Positions 1-8,672 of a stretch of 64,000 nucleotides of DNA are shown piece after piece. Origin of the DNA: Flagellimonas nanhaiensis (GTDB lineage: Bacteria > Bacteroidota > Bacteroidia > Flavobacteriales > Flavobacteriaceae); the NCBI RefSeq assembly GCF_003382275.1, contig NZ_QTJX01000001.1, positions 310,001-374,000 of the forward strand, read 5' to 3'. The translations under genes were made by a program, and so were the position numbers. Position 1 is the stretch's first letter; every line of letters starts with the position of its first letter. Below the pieces are notes generated by a model, which searched no databases, was not told where the DNA came from, and was given only the letters and a program-made list of their open reading frames with translations.

Positions 1-83
1 CATTGGTTTTTGAAATGACAAACCTTCCAGTTGATAATGAGGGAATTGATCACCTACTTCCCGAACCGAACAAAGTATATTGA
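1..83 (+). CDS. C-terminal end of an upstream gene, possibly a GH92 mannosidase (partial)
   Basis: An open frame enters from the left edge (codons from position 3) and ends at the TGA at 81-83. It encodes 26 residues beginning LVFEMTNLPV and ending PEPNKVY. The LVFEM and EPNK elements resemble the last strand of the next gene, which ends NFEMGSEPNK, so this may be the tail of another GH92 enzyme. Too little is present to be certain. The next gene starts 2 nt after the stop, which suggests one operon. Confidence 0.5.
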   Translation, partial: LVFEMTNLPVDNEGIDHLLPEPNKVY

Positions 84-85
84 AA

Positions 86-2413
86 ATGAGAAAAGTAAAA
101 ATTAAGTTCCTTCCCTTGGCATTACTGGCGATGATAGCAACAGGATGCACTGAGCAAAAAAATGGGGGCAAAGAACCGTCTCAAATAGAAGAAGTATCCC
201 TACTGGAGTATGTTAACCCTTTAATGGGGACCGATTCAGATTTCAGCCTATCCAATGGAAATACCTATCCAGCCATAGCCACGCCATGGGGCATGAATTT
301 CTGGACACCCATGACGTCCAAAATGGGAGATGGTTGGACTTATAAATATGACGAGTATACCCTACGAGGGATAAAACAAACACACCAACCAAGTCCCTGG
401 ATAAATGATTATGCAGCATTCTCGCTAATGGCGGTCACTGGGGAATTAAAATATAAGGAAGACGAAAGGGCATCCCATTTTTCGCACAAGGCAGAAACCG
501 CAAAACCTGATTACTATTCGGTATATCTGGCCGATTATGACGTAGTCGCTGAGGTGGCCCCTACGGATAGAGCAGCACATTTTCGATTCACATTTCCTGA
601 AACGGACAATGCCTATATCCTACTGGATGCTTTTTTTAAAGGTTCCATGGTAAAGATTATTCCCGAAGGGAATAAGATTATTGGATACTGTAGAAACAAC
701 AGTGGAGGAGTTCCGGAAAACTTCCATAATTACTTTGTGGCTGAGTTTGATAAACCTTTTGAAATAAAACAAACATGGGGCGATAATTGGAAATTGGATG
801 AAAACTCCTCGGAGAAAAAGGGTGAGCATGTGGGAGCCATTGTCGGATTCAAAACGAAAAGAGGCGAAAAAGTACATGTAAAAGTAGCCTCATCTTTTAT
901 AAGTCCGGAGCAGGCGCAACTTAACCTTGATAGAGAAATTGGAGGCCAAAGCTTTGAAGAAACCAGAAATAAAGCTTCAAAGGCTTGGGAAAACGAACTG
1001 GCTAGAATTGAAGTAACCTCAAACAACATTGATCATTTAAGAACATTTTATTCTTGCTTGTACCGCGTACTGCTGTTCCCAAGAAAGTTTTATGAGCTGG
1101 ATTCCAATAATAAGGTAGTGCATTACAGTCCGTACAATGGTGAAGTACTTCCTGGATATATGTTTACCGATAATGGTTTTTGGGACACGTTCAGAGCTGT
1201 ATTTCCTTTTTTTAATATGATGTACCCCGAGCTAAACGCTCAAATAATGGAGGGATTGGCAAATACCTACAAAGAATCAGGTTGGTTGCCAGAATGGGCC
1301 AGCCCTGGTCATAGGAACAGTATGATTGGTTCCAATTCGGCACCCATCATAGCTGATGCACATTTAAGTGGAGTAGACGGTTTTGACAAAGAGCTGTTGC
1401 TTGAGGCAATGCTCAAAAATGCAACTGTATCCGAAGGTAGACCGGTAAATAGTGTTGGTAGGGCCGGAGTGGACTATTACAATGAGTTGGGATATGTTCC
1501 CTACGATGTGGGAGTTAACGAAAATGCAGCCAGAACGTTGGAATATGCCTATGCCGATTTTACCATCGCCCAAATGGCCAAGTCCATGGGAAAAGATAAG
1601 ATTGCTGAAAAATACTATGAGCAGTCCATGAACTACAAGAAGCTTTTCGACCCAGATACCAAACTGATGCGAGGTAAAAATAAAGATGGCACTTTTCAGG
1701 CACCTTTTAATCCGCTAAAATGGGGAGATGCCTTTACCGAAGGTAATAGCTTGCATTACACCTGGTCTGTTTTTCATGATGTACAAGGGCTTATCGGTTT
1801 AATGGGAGGAGATGATGAATTTGTGTCCATGCTCGATGGGGTTTTCAATATGCCTCCCAAGTTTGACGATTCCTATTATGGGTTTACCATCCATGAAATT
1901 AGGGAAATGCAGATTATGAATATGGGGAATTATGCACATGGAAACCAGCCAATTCAACATATGGTCTATCTGTACAACTATGGGAAACAACCCTGGAAAA
2001 CCCAAGAGAAGATAAGAGAAGTCTTGACCAAGCTTTATACCCCAACTCCTGATGGATATTGTGGGGATGAGGATAATGGACAAACCTCTGCTTGGTATGT
2101 GTACAGTGCATTAGGATTTTATCCTGTGGCCCCAGCCACAAACGAATATGTTTTGGGAAGTCCTTTGTTTGATGAGGTTAAGTTACACTTGCAGAATGGA
2201 AACACATTTACCATATTGGCAAAGAACAATGGTAGGAATAGTCCATATATTCAAAGTGCCCAATTGAACGGAGAGACATGGGACGCTACTTTCTTAAAAA
2301 CCGATGTTCTTCAAAAAGGGGGGAACCTGAATTTTGAAATGGGTTCAGAACCTAATAAAAACCGGGGTGTTTCCCAGACATCAATTCCATATTCACTTTC
2401 AAATGAAAACTAG
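86..2413 (+). CDS. GH92 family glycoside hydrolase (exo-alpha-mannosidase), lipoprotein
   Basis: GH92 enzymes are calcium-dependent, inverting exo-alpha-mannosidases that trim mannan or N-glycans. The 775-residue product has a lipoprotein signal (LLAMIATGC), the N-terminal motif YVNPLMGTD, an EGNSLHYTW segment whose Glu (about residue 552) is the expected general acid, and GDEDNGQTSAWY (Asp 661 and 663), the loop that carries the catalytic base. Length is normal for the family. I chose the ATG at 86; a TTG at 80 in frame is possible but would overlap the upstream gene. It overlaps the next GH92 gene by 11 nt, so the two are probably translationally coupled. Substrate linkage cannot be read from sequence. 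Confidence 0.93.
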   Translation: MRKVKIKFLPLALLAMIATGCTEQKNGGKEPSQIEEVSLLEYVNPLMGTDSDFSLSNGNTYPAIATPWGMNFWTPMTSKMGDGWTYKYDEYTLRGIKQTHQPSPWINDYAAFSLMAVTGELKYKEDERASHFSHKAETAKPDYYSVYLADYDVVAEVAPTDRAAHFRFTFPETDNAYILLDAFFKGSMVKIIPEGNKIIGYCRNNSGGVPENFHNYFVAEFDKPFEIKQTWGDNWKLDENSSEKKGEHVGAIVGFKTKRGEKVHVKVASSFISPEQAQLNLDREIGGQSFEETRNKASKAWENELARIEVTSNNIDHLRTFYSCLYRVLLFPRKFYELDSNNKVVHYSPYNGEVLPGYMFTDNGFWDTFRAVFPFFNMMYPELNAQIMEGLANTYKESGWLPEWASPGHRNSMIGSNSAPIIADAHLSGVDGFDKELLLEAMLKNATVSEGRPVNSVGRAGVDYYNELGYVPYDVGVNENAARTLEYAYADFTIAQMAKSMGKDKIAEKYYEQSMNYKKLFDPDTKLMRGKNKDGTFQAPFNPLKWGDAFTEGNSLHYTWSVFHDVQGLIGLMGGDDEFVSMLDGVFNMPPKFDDSYYGFTIHEIREMQIMNMGNYAHGNQPIQHMVYLYNYGKQPWKTQEKIREVLTKLYTPTPDGYCGDEDNGQTSAWYVYSALGFYPVAPATNEYVLGSPLFDEVKLHLQNGNTFTILAKNNGRNSPYIQSAQLNGETWDATFLKTDVLQKGGNLNFEMGSEPNKNRGVSQTSIPYSLSNEN

Positions 2414-4643
2414 CCTCAAAATATTGATTTGCTGTCTTATCACCTCGGCAGTTTGGACTCAGCAAAAACCCTCGGTCCTGGTCAATCCTTTTATTGGTTC
2501 GTCCAATTTTGGCACCACAAACCCTGGCCCGATTGCTGTTAGGGGAATGGCAAATGTAGCTCCTTTCAATGTCGCTGGCCCCAAGAACCTGCCTTTGGAA
2601 AAGGATAGTCGTTGGCTTTCCACACCTTACGTGCATGAGAACACTTTTCTTACTGGATTTAGCCATATAAACTTGAGTGGAGTTGGATGTCCTGAATTGG
2701 GGGTCATCATCGCCATGCCTACTACGGGTGAATTGGTTACCGACCATCTTCTGTATGGTACAACCTATTCAAACGAAAAAGCTTCCGTAGGATACTATTC
2801 CAATGTTTTGGATGATTACGGAATTCAAGTGGAGGCAACCGCCACTACTCGCACCGGAGTCAGCAAATATTCGTTTCCTGCAGGGAAGGCCAATATTTTG
2901 TTGAATTTGGGACTTGGGCTTACCAATGAACAAGGTGCCCAAGTTAAAGTAGTCTCCCCAACAGAAATTGAGGGAATACGGACCATAGGTTCGTTTTGCT
3001 ACTACAAACCAGAGGAAAGTTATCCCGTATACTTCGTGGCCCAATTTTCAGAACCTGCAGAAACATTTGGTGCTTGGAAGAAGCCTAGGAAGTACGATGG
3101 AGTGGAAGCACAATGGATGGGATACAATGGAAAGACCAGAATAAAGGAAGGGTTTAGAAAAGAGGTGGTAGGAGATAGTATAGGAGCTTATATGAGTTAC
3201 CATTTTGATAAACCTTCCGTTGTGGAAATGAAAGTTGGTATTTCTTATGTAAGTATTGAAAATGCAAGGGAAAACCTGGAAAAAGAAACTTCTGGAAAAT
3301 CATTTGATGAAATAGTGGATGTCACAAGGCAAGAATGGGATAATTACCTGTCCAAAATTGAAGTGGAAGGGGGCTCGCAGGAGCAAAAGACCATTTTCTA
3401 CACGGCACTTTACCATACCCTCATCCATCCAAGCACATTGAATGATGCCAATGGCGAATATCCAAAAATGCGAACTCGGGAAACCTTAAGGACCGATGGT
3501 ACGAGATACACAGCCTTTTCCTTTTGGGATACCTATAGAAACTACCACCAACTGATGAGTTTGGTGTACCCAAAGCAACAATCCGACATGATAAAAAGCA
3601 TGCTGCAGATCTATGATGAGTCAGGTTGGTTGCCCAAATGGGAACTGAATGCCACAGAAACTACTACAATGGTTGGGGATCCAGCCGGAATTGTGATTGC
3701 TGACTCTTATTTAAGAGGTATTCAGGATTTTGATGTTGAAAAGGCGTACAGGGGCATGGTGAAGAGTGCAGAGCAATTAGAAAATAATCCTCTTAGACCA
3801 GGAATCAATGATTATTTGAACAAAGGTTATTTGACAACGAAGACCACCAATAGTGGATCGGTTTCCGTGACGCAGGAGTACAATATTACAGACTTTGCCA
3901 TAGCCCAATTGGCTAAAGAACTGGATAAAAAACAAGATTATAAACGCTTTTCAAAGCGATCCGTCTCCTATAGAAAGTTGTTCGACAAAGAATTTAACCT
4001 CCTTCGCCCCAAAAATGATGATGGTTCGTGGCTTACTCCGTATAACCCAGAAACGGGAGCCAATTTTATTAAAAATCCAGGTTTTATAGAAGGAAACGCT
4101 TGGCAATACACGTTTATGGTCGCCCATGATGTAAAAGGGCTGATGAAGTTGATGGGCGGCCAAAAACCCTTCTTAGGACGACTCCAAGATGTTTTTGACA
4201 ATCAGCAGTTTGATATGACCAACGAACCTGATATTGCTTATCCATACCTTTTTAATTATGTAAAAGGCGAGGAATGGAGAACATCAAAAACAGTAAGTGC
4301 ACTACTTAAAAAACACTTTAAAAATTCTCCAGACGGCCTTCCTGGCAATGATGATACAGGGACGATGAGTGCATGGGCGGTTTTCTCTATGATGGGGATT
4401 TATCCGGTAAGTCCTGCTGAACCTTATTATGCATTGACAACCCCCACTTTTGACAAAGTTACCATTTGGCTGGACCAAGAATATCAAAAAAATCAGAAGT
4501 TGGAAATAATTAAATCCGGTTCTGCTGGAGGAAATGATAAAGTAGATTTTCAAGTAATTTTAGATGGAAAAAAAATAGGCAGTCCCTTTATTTCACATCA
4601 AGAACTTATAAAGGGAAAACAACTTCAGTTTAAAATGGAATAA
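2403..4643 (+). CDS. GH92 family glycoside hydrolase (second alpha-mannosidase)
   Basis: This is a second GH92 protein, 746 residues, with a signal peptide (MKTSLKILICCLITS, then VWTQQ) rather than a clear lipobox, so it is probably soluble in the periplasm. It shows VLVNPFIGSS near the N-terminus, EGNAWQYTF (Glu about 563) and GNDDTGTMSAW (about 648-658). Sequence is clearly diverged from the preceding paralogue, which suggests a different mannoside linkage or glycan. The ATG at 2403 lies inside the end of the previous gene (11-nt overlap); upstream in-frame codons have no signal peptide. The pair plus the kinase downstream forms a small mannose-release operon. No SusC/SusD pair is visible in the window. 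Confidence 0.92.
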   Translation: MKTSLKILICCLITSAVWTQQKPSVLVNPFIGSSNFGTTNPGPIAVRGMANVAPFNVAGPKNLPLEKDSRWLSTPYVHENTFLTGFSHINLSGVGCPELGVIIAMPTTGELVTDHLLYGTTYSNEKASVGYYSNVLDDYGIQVEATATTRTGVSKYSFPAGKANILLNLGLGLTNEQGAQVKVVSPTEIEGIRTIGSFCYYKPEESYPVYFVAQFSEPAETFGAWKKPRKYDGVEAQWMGYNGKTRIKEGFRKEVVGDSIGAYMSYHFDKPSVVEMKVGISYVSIENARENLEKETSGKSFDEIVDVTRQEWDNYLSKIEVEGGSQEQKTIFYTALYHTLIHPSTLNDANGEYPKMRTRETLRTDGTRYTAFSFWDTYRNYHQLMSLVYPKQQSDMIKSMLQIYDESGWLPKWELNATETTTMVGDPAGIVIADSYLRGIQDFDVEKAYRGMVKSAEQLENNPLRPGINDYLNKGYLTTKTTNSGSVSVTQEYNITDFAIAQLAKELDKKQDYKRFSKRSVSYRKLFDKEFNLLRPKNDDGSWLTPYNPETGANFIKNPGFIEGNAWQYTFMVAHDVKGLMKLMGGQKPFLGRLQDVFDNQQFDMTNEPDIAYPYLFNYVKGEEWRTSKTVSALLKKHFKNSPDGLPGNDDTGTMSAWAVFSMMGIYPVSPAEPYYALTTPTFDKVTIWLDQEYQKNQKLEIIKSGSAGGNDKVDFQVILDGKKIGSPFISHQELIKGKQLQFKME

Positions 4644-4677
4644 TGGCTTTGGGACGAATTGATAAGATCAAAGGACA

Positions 4678-5610
4678 ATGAGTAAAAGATATGTGATTGG
4701 GGCAGACATTGGCGGTTCACACATTTGTGCCGCCGTTGTGGATGTAGAGAAGTATACCATTCTTGAAGATACCTTCATATCTGAACATGTAGACAACACG
4801 CAATCCAAAGCAGGTATCATAAAACAGTGGTCCGAGGTATTCAATAAAGTTTTAGATAAGAAGGAGAACGGAGTTATTGGTCTAGCTTGTGCTATTCCTG
4901 GTCCATTTAATTATTCCGAAGGAATTGCCAAATATCCTGAGGGATTTAAGTTTTCGGAGTTGAACGGAGTCAAAATTGAGGATGAATTGTCTCCCTTACT
5001 CGCATCGGAAACCACATTGCCTATTAAATTTTTAAACGATGCCACTTCATTTGCCGTTGGGGTTGCACGTTCCAATCCAACAATAAAAGACAAAAGAACA
5101 TTGTGTATTACTTTGGGTACCGGTTTGGGGGCAGGTTTTGTAGATAAAAGACTTCCTGTGTTGAGTGGTCCTACAGTGCCCCCAAATGGTTGCCTTTGGA
5201 ATCTGGAATGGGATGAGGGAATGGCAGACGATTACTTTTCCACTAGGGGGATTATAAAATTGTATGCAGATTTGGGAGGTGAAAAGATAGTGGGAGCAAA
5301 GGAACTGGCGGACCGAATAGATACAGACCCTTTGGCCGTTAAAACGTTTGAAGTCTTTGGAGAAAACCTGGCCCAATTCCTCACGCCATACCTAAAAACT
5401 TTCAAAGCTGACGCTCTCGTCATGGGAGGGAGCATTTCCAAAGCTTTTTCCTTTTTTGGACCATCCTGTGTTGCCAAATTGGAAGCAAATGGAGTTCAGT
5501 TGGAGGTATTGGTCTCCAACATAATGGAAAAAGGGGCAATCTTGGGCTGCACTTGTGTCTTTGAACAAGATTTTATGGAAACCATTGGAAATGATCTACC
5601 TAAAATTTAG
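4678..5610 (+). CDS. ROK family sugar kinase (probable hexokinase or mannokinase) lacking the ROK zinc motif
   Basis: ROK kinases phosphorylate hexoses in the cytoplasm with ATP. The 310-residue protein has the N-terminal phosphate loop GADIGGSHICAAVVD, the catalytic-Asp segment FLNDATSFAVG (Asp about 122) and GTGLGAGFV. The usual CxCGxxGCxE zinc motif is absent: the corresponding place reads PPNGCLWNLEWDEGMADDY. Zinc-less ROK kinases are known, so this does not imply loss of function. It lies 34 nt after the second GH92 gene in the same direction, and the context points to mannose as a likely substrate; this is inference. Confidence 0.85.
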   Translation: MSKRYVIGADIGGSHICAAVVDVEKYTILEDTFISEHVDNTQSKAGIIKQWSEVFNKVLDKKENGVIGLACAIPGPFNYSEGIAKYPEGFKFSELNGVKIEDELSPLLASETTLPIKFLNDATSFAVGVARSNPTIKDKRTLCITLGTGLGAGFVDKRLPVLSGPTVPPNGCLWNLEWDEGMADDYFSTRGIIKLYADLGGEKIVGAKELADRIDTDPLAVKTFEVFGENLAQFLTPYLKTFKADALVMGGSISKAFSFFGPSCVAKLEANGVQLEVLVSNIMEKGAILGCTCVFEQDFMETIGNDLPKI

Positions 5611-5663
5611 CCTTGCTAAAACTTAATATGTAATTTGTGGGAGAAATCAAGTTTGACATAAGA

Positions 5664-5685
5664 CCAAACTACTCTTTCAGTTTGG
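5664..5685. promoter_or_regulatory. Inverted repeat between ROK kinase and GMC genes
   Basis: CCAAACT (5664-5670) and AGTTTGG (5679-5685) form perfect 7-bp arms around an 8-bp spacer, 27 nt before the GMC start codon. It has no T-run after it, so it could be an operator or an mRNA hairpin rather than a terminator. Confidence 0.35.
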
Positions 5686-5711
5686 AAAGGCTTAACCAGT
5701 GAACAAACATC

Positions 5712-7433
5712 ATGCAAATAATTGAGAACTCGAAGGTCTACGATGCAATCATTGTAGGATCTGGAGCTGGCGGTGGTATGGCCACAAAAATTTTGGCCGA
5801 CGCCGGTTTAAACGTGGCCGTTGTTGAGGCAGGCCCATTTTTTGACCCTGCCGACCCAAAACAGCAAACCCAATTAAAGTGGCCCTGGGAAAGCCCTAGA
5901 AGAGGAGCGGCCACGGTTCGCCCTTTTGGAGATTTTGATGCCGCCTATGGCGGATGGGAAATTGAAGGCGAACCCTACACCCATAAGGATGGTACAAAAT
6001 TCGATTGGTTTAGATCGCATATGTTGGGAGGAAGAACCAATCACTGGGGGCGTATTTCACTGCGTTTTGGACCAACCGACTTTAAACATAAAGATGTAGA
6101 TGGTTATGGCGATAACTGGCCCATTGGTTATGAGGACATCAAACCCTATTACGATAAAGTAGACAAGCTAATAGGAGTTTTTGGAACCAACGAAGGATTG
6201 CCAAATGACCCGGACGGGTTCTTTTTACCACCACCCAAACCTCGTTTGCATGAGCTTTACTATATAAAAGGAGCAAGAAAGAGCAACATTCCGGTTTATC
6301 CTTCGCGAATGTCCATGTTGACCAAACGAATCAATAATGAACGTGGGGTTTGTTTCTATTGTGGACAATGTAGCAGGGCATGCCAGGTCTACGCCGATTT
6401 TTCAGCAGGAACCTGCTTGATTTTCCCGGCCCAAAAAAGTAGAGGGCAAGTAGACCTCTTTGTCAATTGTGTGGTACGTGAGGTAACTACGGATAAAGAA
6501 GGACGGGCAACAGGGGTTTCCTATATCAATAAAGAAGACAGAAAAGAATACAAACTAAAGGGTAAAGTGGTGGTGCTTGGAGCTTCCGCATGTAGCTCTG
6601 CAAGGATTCTGATGAATTCCAAAAGTGCCCAACATCCAAATGGTCTAGGGAATAGTAGCGACCATGTTGGAAAATACCTGCATGATTCCACCGGAGGTGG
6701 TCGCGTAGGATTTGTCCCCGATTTAATGAATCGAAAGGTGTCCTATAATGAAGATGGAGTTGGCGGAATGCATGTCTACTCCCCCTGGTGGGGCGATAAT
6801 TCAAAACTGGATTTCCCCAGAGGATACCACATTGAAATTTGGGGAGGAATGGGCATGCCCAACTACGGTTTTGGTTTTAATGTAAATGAATTCAACAAAT
6901 TCTTTGGAACCAAGGTGGGCGGTTATGGTGATGTTTTGAGAAGCGATGTGAAAAAATACTATGGAGCTATCGTTGGAATGAGTGGTAGGGGAGAATCCAT
7001 TGCGCGAAAGGATAACTATTGTGAAATAGACCCCACTACGGTCGACCAATGGGGTATTCCGGTGCTGCGTTTCCATTACAAATGGTCGGATTTGGAAAGA
7101 AATCAAGCACGGCACATGCAGCATACCTTTGAGGAAATTATCCACAATATGGGGGGTACACCTTTAGGTGAAGCGCCAGGAAAAGATGAAGATTATGGCC
7201 TGCTTGCACCGGGAAGGATTATTCATGAAGTGGGAACCACCAGAATGGGGGATGACCCAAAAACATCCGTAACCAACAAGTTTCAGCAGTTGCATGATGT
7301 GGACAACGTATTTATTGTGGATGCCGGACCGTTTGTCTCCCAGGCTGATAAGAATTGTACCTGGACCATTCTTGCATTGTCTTGGAGAGCTTCGGATTAT
7401 ATCGTTGACCAATTGAAAAAACAAAATCTATAA
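5712..7433 (+). CDS. GMC family FAD dehydrogenase with a Cys-rich (3Fe-4S-type) motif
   Basis: The 573-residue protein is a glucose-methanol-choline oxidoreductase: the FAD motif GSGAGGG lies at residues 16-22, and the C-terminal segments HEVGTTRMGDD and FIVDAGPFVSQADKNCTWT are the family signature. Cysteines at 214, 217, 220 and 224 (CFYCGQCSRAC) contain the spacing CX5CX3C, the pattern that binds the 3Fe-4S cluster of bacterial FAD glucose dehydrogenases and glucoside 3-dehydrogenases. It has no signal peptide of its own and is followed after 2 nt by a Tat-type small subunit that would carry it out as a hitch-hiker. Likely role: periplasmic sugar or glycoside oxidation feeding electrons to a cytochrome. 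Substrate unknown. Confidence 0.9.
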   Translation: MQIIENSKVYDAIIVGSGAGGGMATKILADAGLNVAVVEAGPFFDPADPKQQTQLKWPWESPRRGAATVRPFGDFDAAYGGWEIEGEPYTHKDGTKFDWFRSHMLGGRTNHWGRISLRFGPTDFKHKDVDGYGDNWPIGYEDIKPYYDKVDKLIGVFGTNEGLPNDPDGFFLPPPKPRLHELYYIKGARKSNIPVYPSRMSMLTKRINNERGVCFYCGQCSRACQVYADFSAGTCLIFPAQKSRGQVDLFVNCVVREVTTDKEGRATGVSYINKEDRKEYKLKGKVVVLGASACSSARILMNSKSAQHPNGLGNSSDHVGKYLHDSTGGGRVGFVPDLMNRKVSYNEDGVGGMHVYSPWWGDNSKLDFPRGYHIEIWGGMGMPNYGFGFNVNEFNKFFGTKVGGYGDVLRSDVKKYYGAIVGMSGRGESIARKDNYCEIDPTTVDQWGIPVLRFHYKWSDLERNQARHMQHTFEEIIHNMGGTPLGEAPGKDEDYGLLAPGRIIHEVGTTRMGDDPKTSVTNKFQQLHDVDNVFIVDAGPFVSQADKNCTWTILALSWRASDYIVDQLKKQNL

Positions 7434-7435
7434 AA

Positions 7436-8146
7436 ATGGATAGGAGAAAAAGTTTAAAGTCCATGGTTTTGGGAACTGTTGCTGGAGGTTTGGCCCTGCA
7501 TGGCTGCAAACCAGGAGAGGGGCAGACGGAAGAAGTGGTCCAAAAAGCTGAGGTTTTTTATGGAAGGACCCCAGAGGAGAAAGAATTGAATGCGGAATTG
7601 CACGAAATTCAGTTTTTCAACGCCCATGAAATGGCAACCTTAGCTGTTTTGTGTGATTTGATTCTTCCCAAAAGTGATGAATTTAAAAGTGCTACGGATG
7701 CCCAAGTGCCAGATTTTATTGAATTTATGGCCAAGGATTTGCCAGAAATGCAAACTGATTTACGTGGGGGGCTAATGTGGTTGGATCATGAATCAAACTC
7801 TAGGTTTCAAATGGAGTTCAAGTCCCTAGGGCAAGAGCAGCAACATAAAATTTTGGACGAGGTGGCCTATTACGATCCAGAAGTTCCAGAAGAAGAACGA
7901 CCAGCTTCCATAAATTTCTTCTCCTTGGTAAGAAATTTGACGTTGACCGGTTTTTATACCTCAAAAATTGGCATTGAAGAGTTGGGCTACAAAGGAAACA
8001 TGCCCAACGTTTGGGATGGAGTTCCTGAGGATGTGTTGAAACAACACGGCATGGCTTACGAAGAAGAGTGGTTGGCCAAATGCGTGGACCAAAGCAAACG
8101 AAATATTGTAGCCGAATGGGATGAAAATGGAAACCTAATCAGTTAA
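7436..8146 (+). CDS. Gluconate 2-dehydrogenase subunit 3 family protein (Tat-exported small subunit)
   Basis: The 236-residue protein begins MDRRKSLKSMVLGTVAGG and then LALHGC, a twin-arginine signal that ends in a lipobox-like Cys. The remainder (FFNAHEMATLAVLCDLILP and later NLTLTGFYTSKIG) fits the gluconate dehydrogenase subunit 3 family, the small hitch-hiker subunit of three-component FAD dehydrogenases. It starts 2 nt after the GMC stop codon, so the two are made together and almost certainly form one complex. A dedicated cytochrome c subunit is not seen next to them, so the electron acceptor is open. Confidence 0.88.
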   Translation: MDRRKSLKSMVLGTVAGGLALHGCKPGEGQTEEVVQKAEVFYGRTPEEKELNAELHEIQFFNAHEMATLAVLCDLILPKSDEFKSATDAQVPDFIEFMAKDLPEMQTDLRGGLMWLDHESNSRFQMEFKSLGQEQQHKILDEVAYYDPEVPEEERPASINFFSLVRNLTLTGFYTSKIGIEELGYKGNMPNVWDGVPEDVLKQHGMAYEEEWLAKCVDQSKRNIVAEWDENGNLIS

Positions 8147-8192
8147 GCAGGAATTATATAGCTTACGAAAGAATTTTTACTAGTGGGATACT

Positions 8193-8516
8193 TCAATTGG
8201 AGCCCTCTAGATAAAAAACAGCCTTTTTCCCTAACAGAACTACAAAATAACGGTTTCTAAAATGAGTTTTTTCTAGGGTTTTCAATAGCTCCCTTTTACT
8301 AATGGACCCGTGCTCCAGTAACATACCGTTTAACTTCAAAAAGGTGATCAATACCACAGAATCCTTTTCTTGCAGATAATCCAGATGGGTTAAAATGTCT
8401 TTGGGTTCCTGAATAAACTCAGAGGTTTCCACCAACCTCAATTTTTCAATTTCTTGGGTCTGTGCCACTACGGTAAGCTGAAAAAGTCCGAAGAAGCCAA
8501 ATAACAATTTTTTCAT
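8193..8516 (-). CDS. Small exported protein of unknown function
   Basis: A 107-residue product with a signal peptide (MKKLLFGFFGLFQLTVVAQ). The mature part is mostly helical and contains DSVVLITFLKLNGMLLEHG and RNRYFVVLLGKKAVFYLEG, which look like two hydrophobic beta strands around charged helices. I do not recognise the family. It is transcribed away from the DUF5916 gene, and the shared intergenic region contains the large inverted repeat at 8560-8626. Confidence 0.65.
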   Translation of the reverse strand: MKKLLFGFFGLFQLTVVAQTQEIEKLRLVETSEFIQEPKDILTHLDYLQEKDSVVLITFLKLNGMLLEHGSISKRELLKTLEKTHFRNRYFVVLLGKKAVFYLEGSN

Positions 8517-8559
8517 GGGTTAAGATTTGGCACGAAACTGAACGTTTTAAACCTAACCT

Positions 8560-8626
8560 AAAACCCGATTCTTGCGATACTATAATTTTTGTGGGTCAAA
8601 AACCGCATTAGCAAGAATCGGGTTTT
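8560..8626. repeat. 67-bp nested inverted repeat with 16-bp perfect arms
   Basis: AAAACCCGATTCTTGC (8560-8575) and its exact reverse complement (8611-8626) flank a 35-bp centre. Inside the centre TTTTTG (8586-8591) and CAAAAA (8597-8602) form a second perfect repeat around TGGGT. The element lies between two divergent genes, at about 45 bp from each start codon. No obvious target-site duplication flanks it. It could be a regulatory cruciform or mRNA hairpin, or a MITE remnant. Confidence 0.85.
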
Positions 8627-8672
8627 CAGCAAAAGACTAGGTCCATTTCTTCGCAGTCTTAAAATTATAAGT

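Noticed and set aside
8560..8626. Invertible promoter (phase-variable switch)
   Set aside because: The arms would suit a recombinase, but a 35-bp centre is very short for inversion and no recombinase gene is nearby. Kept only as an unexplained repeat.
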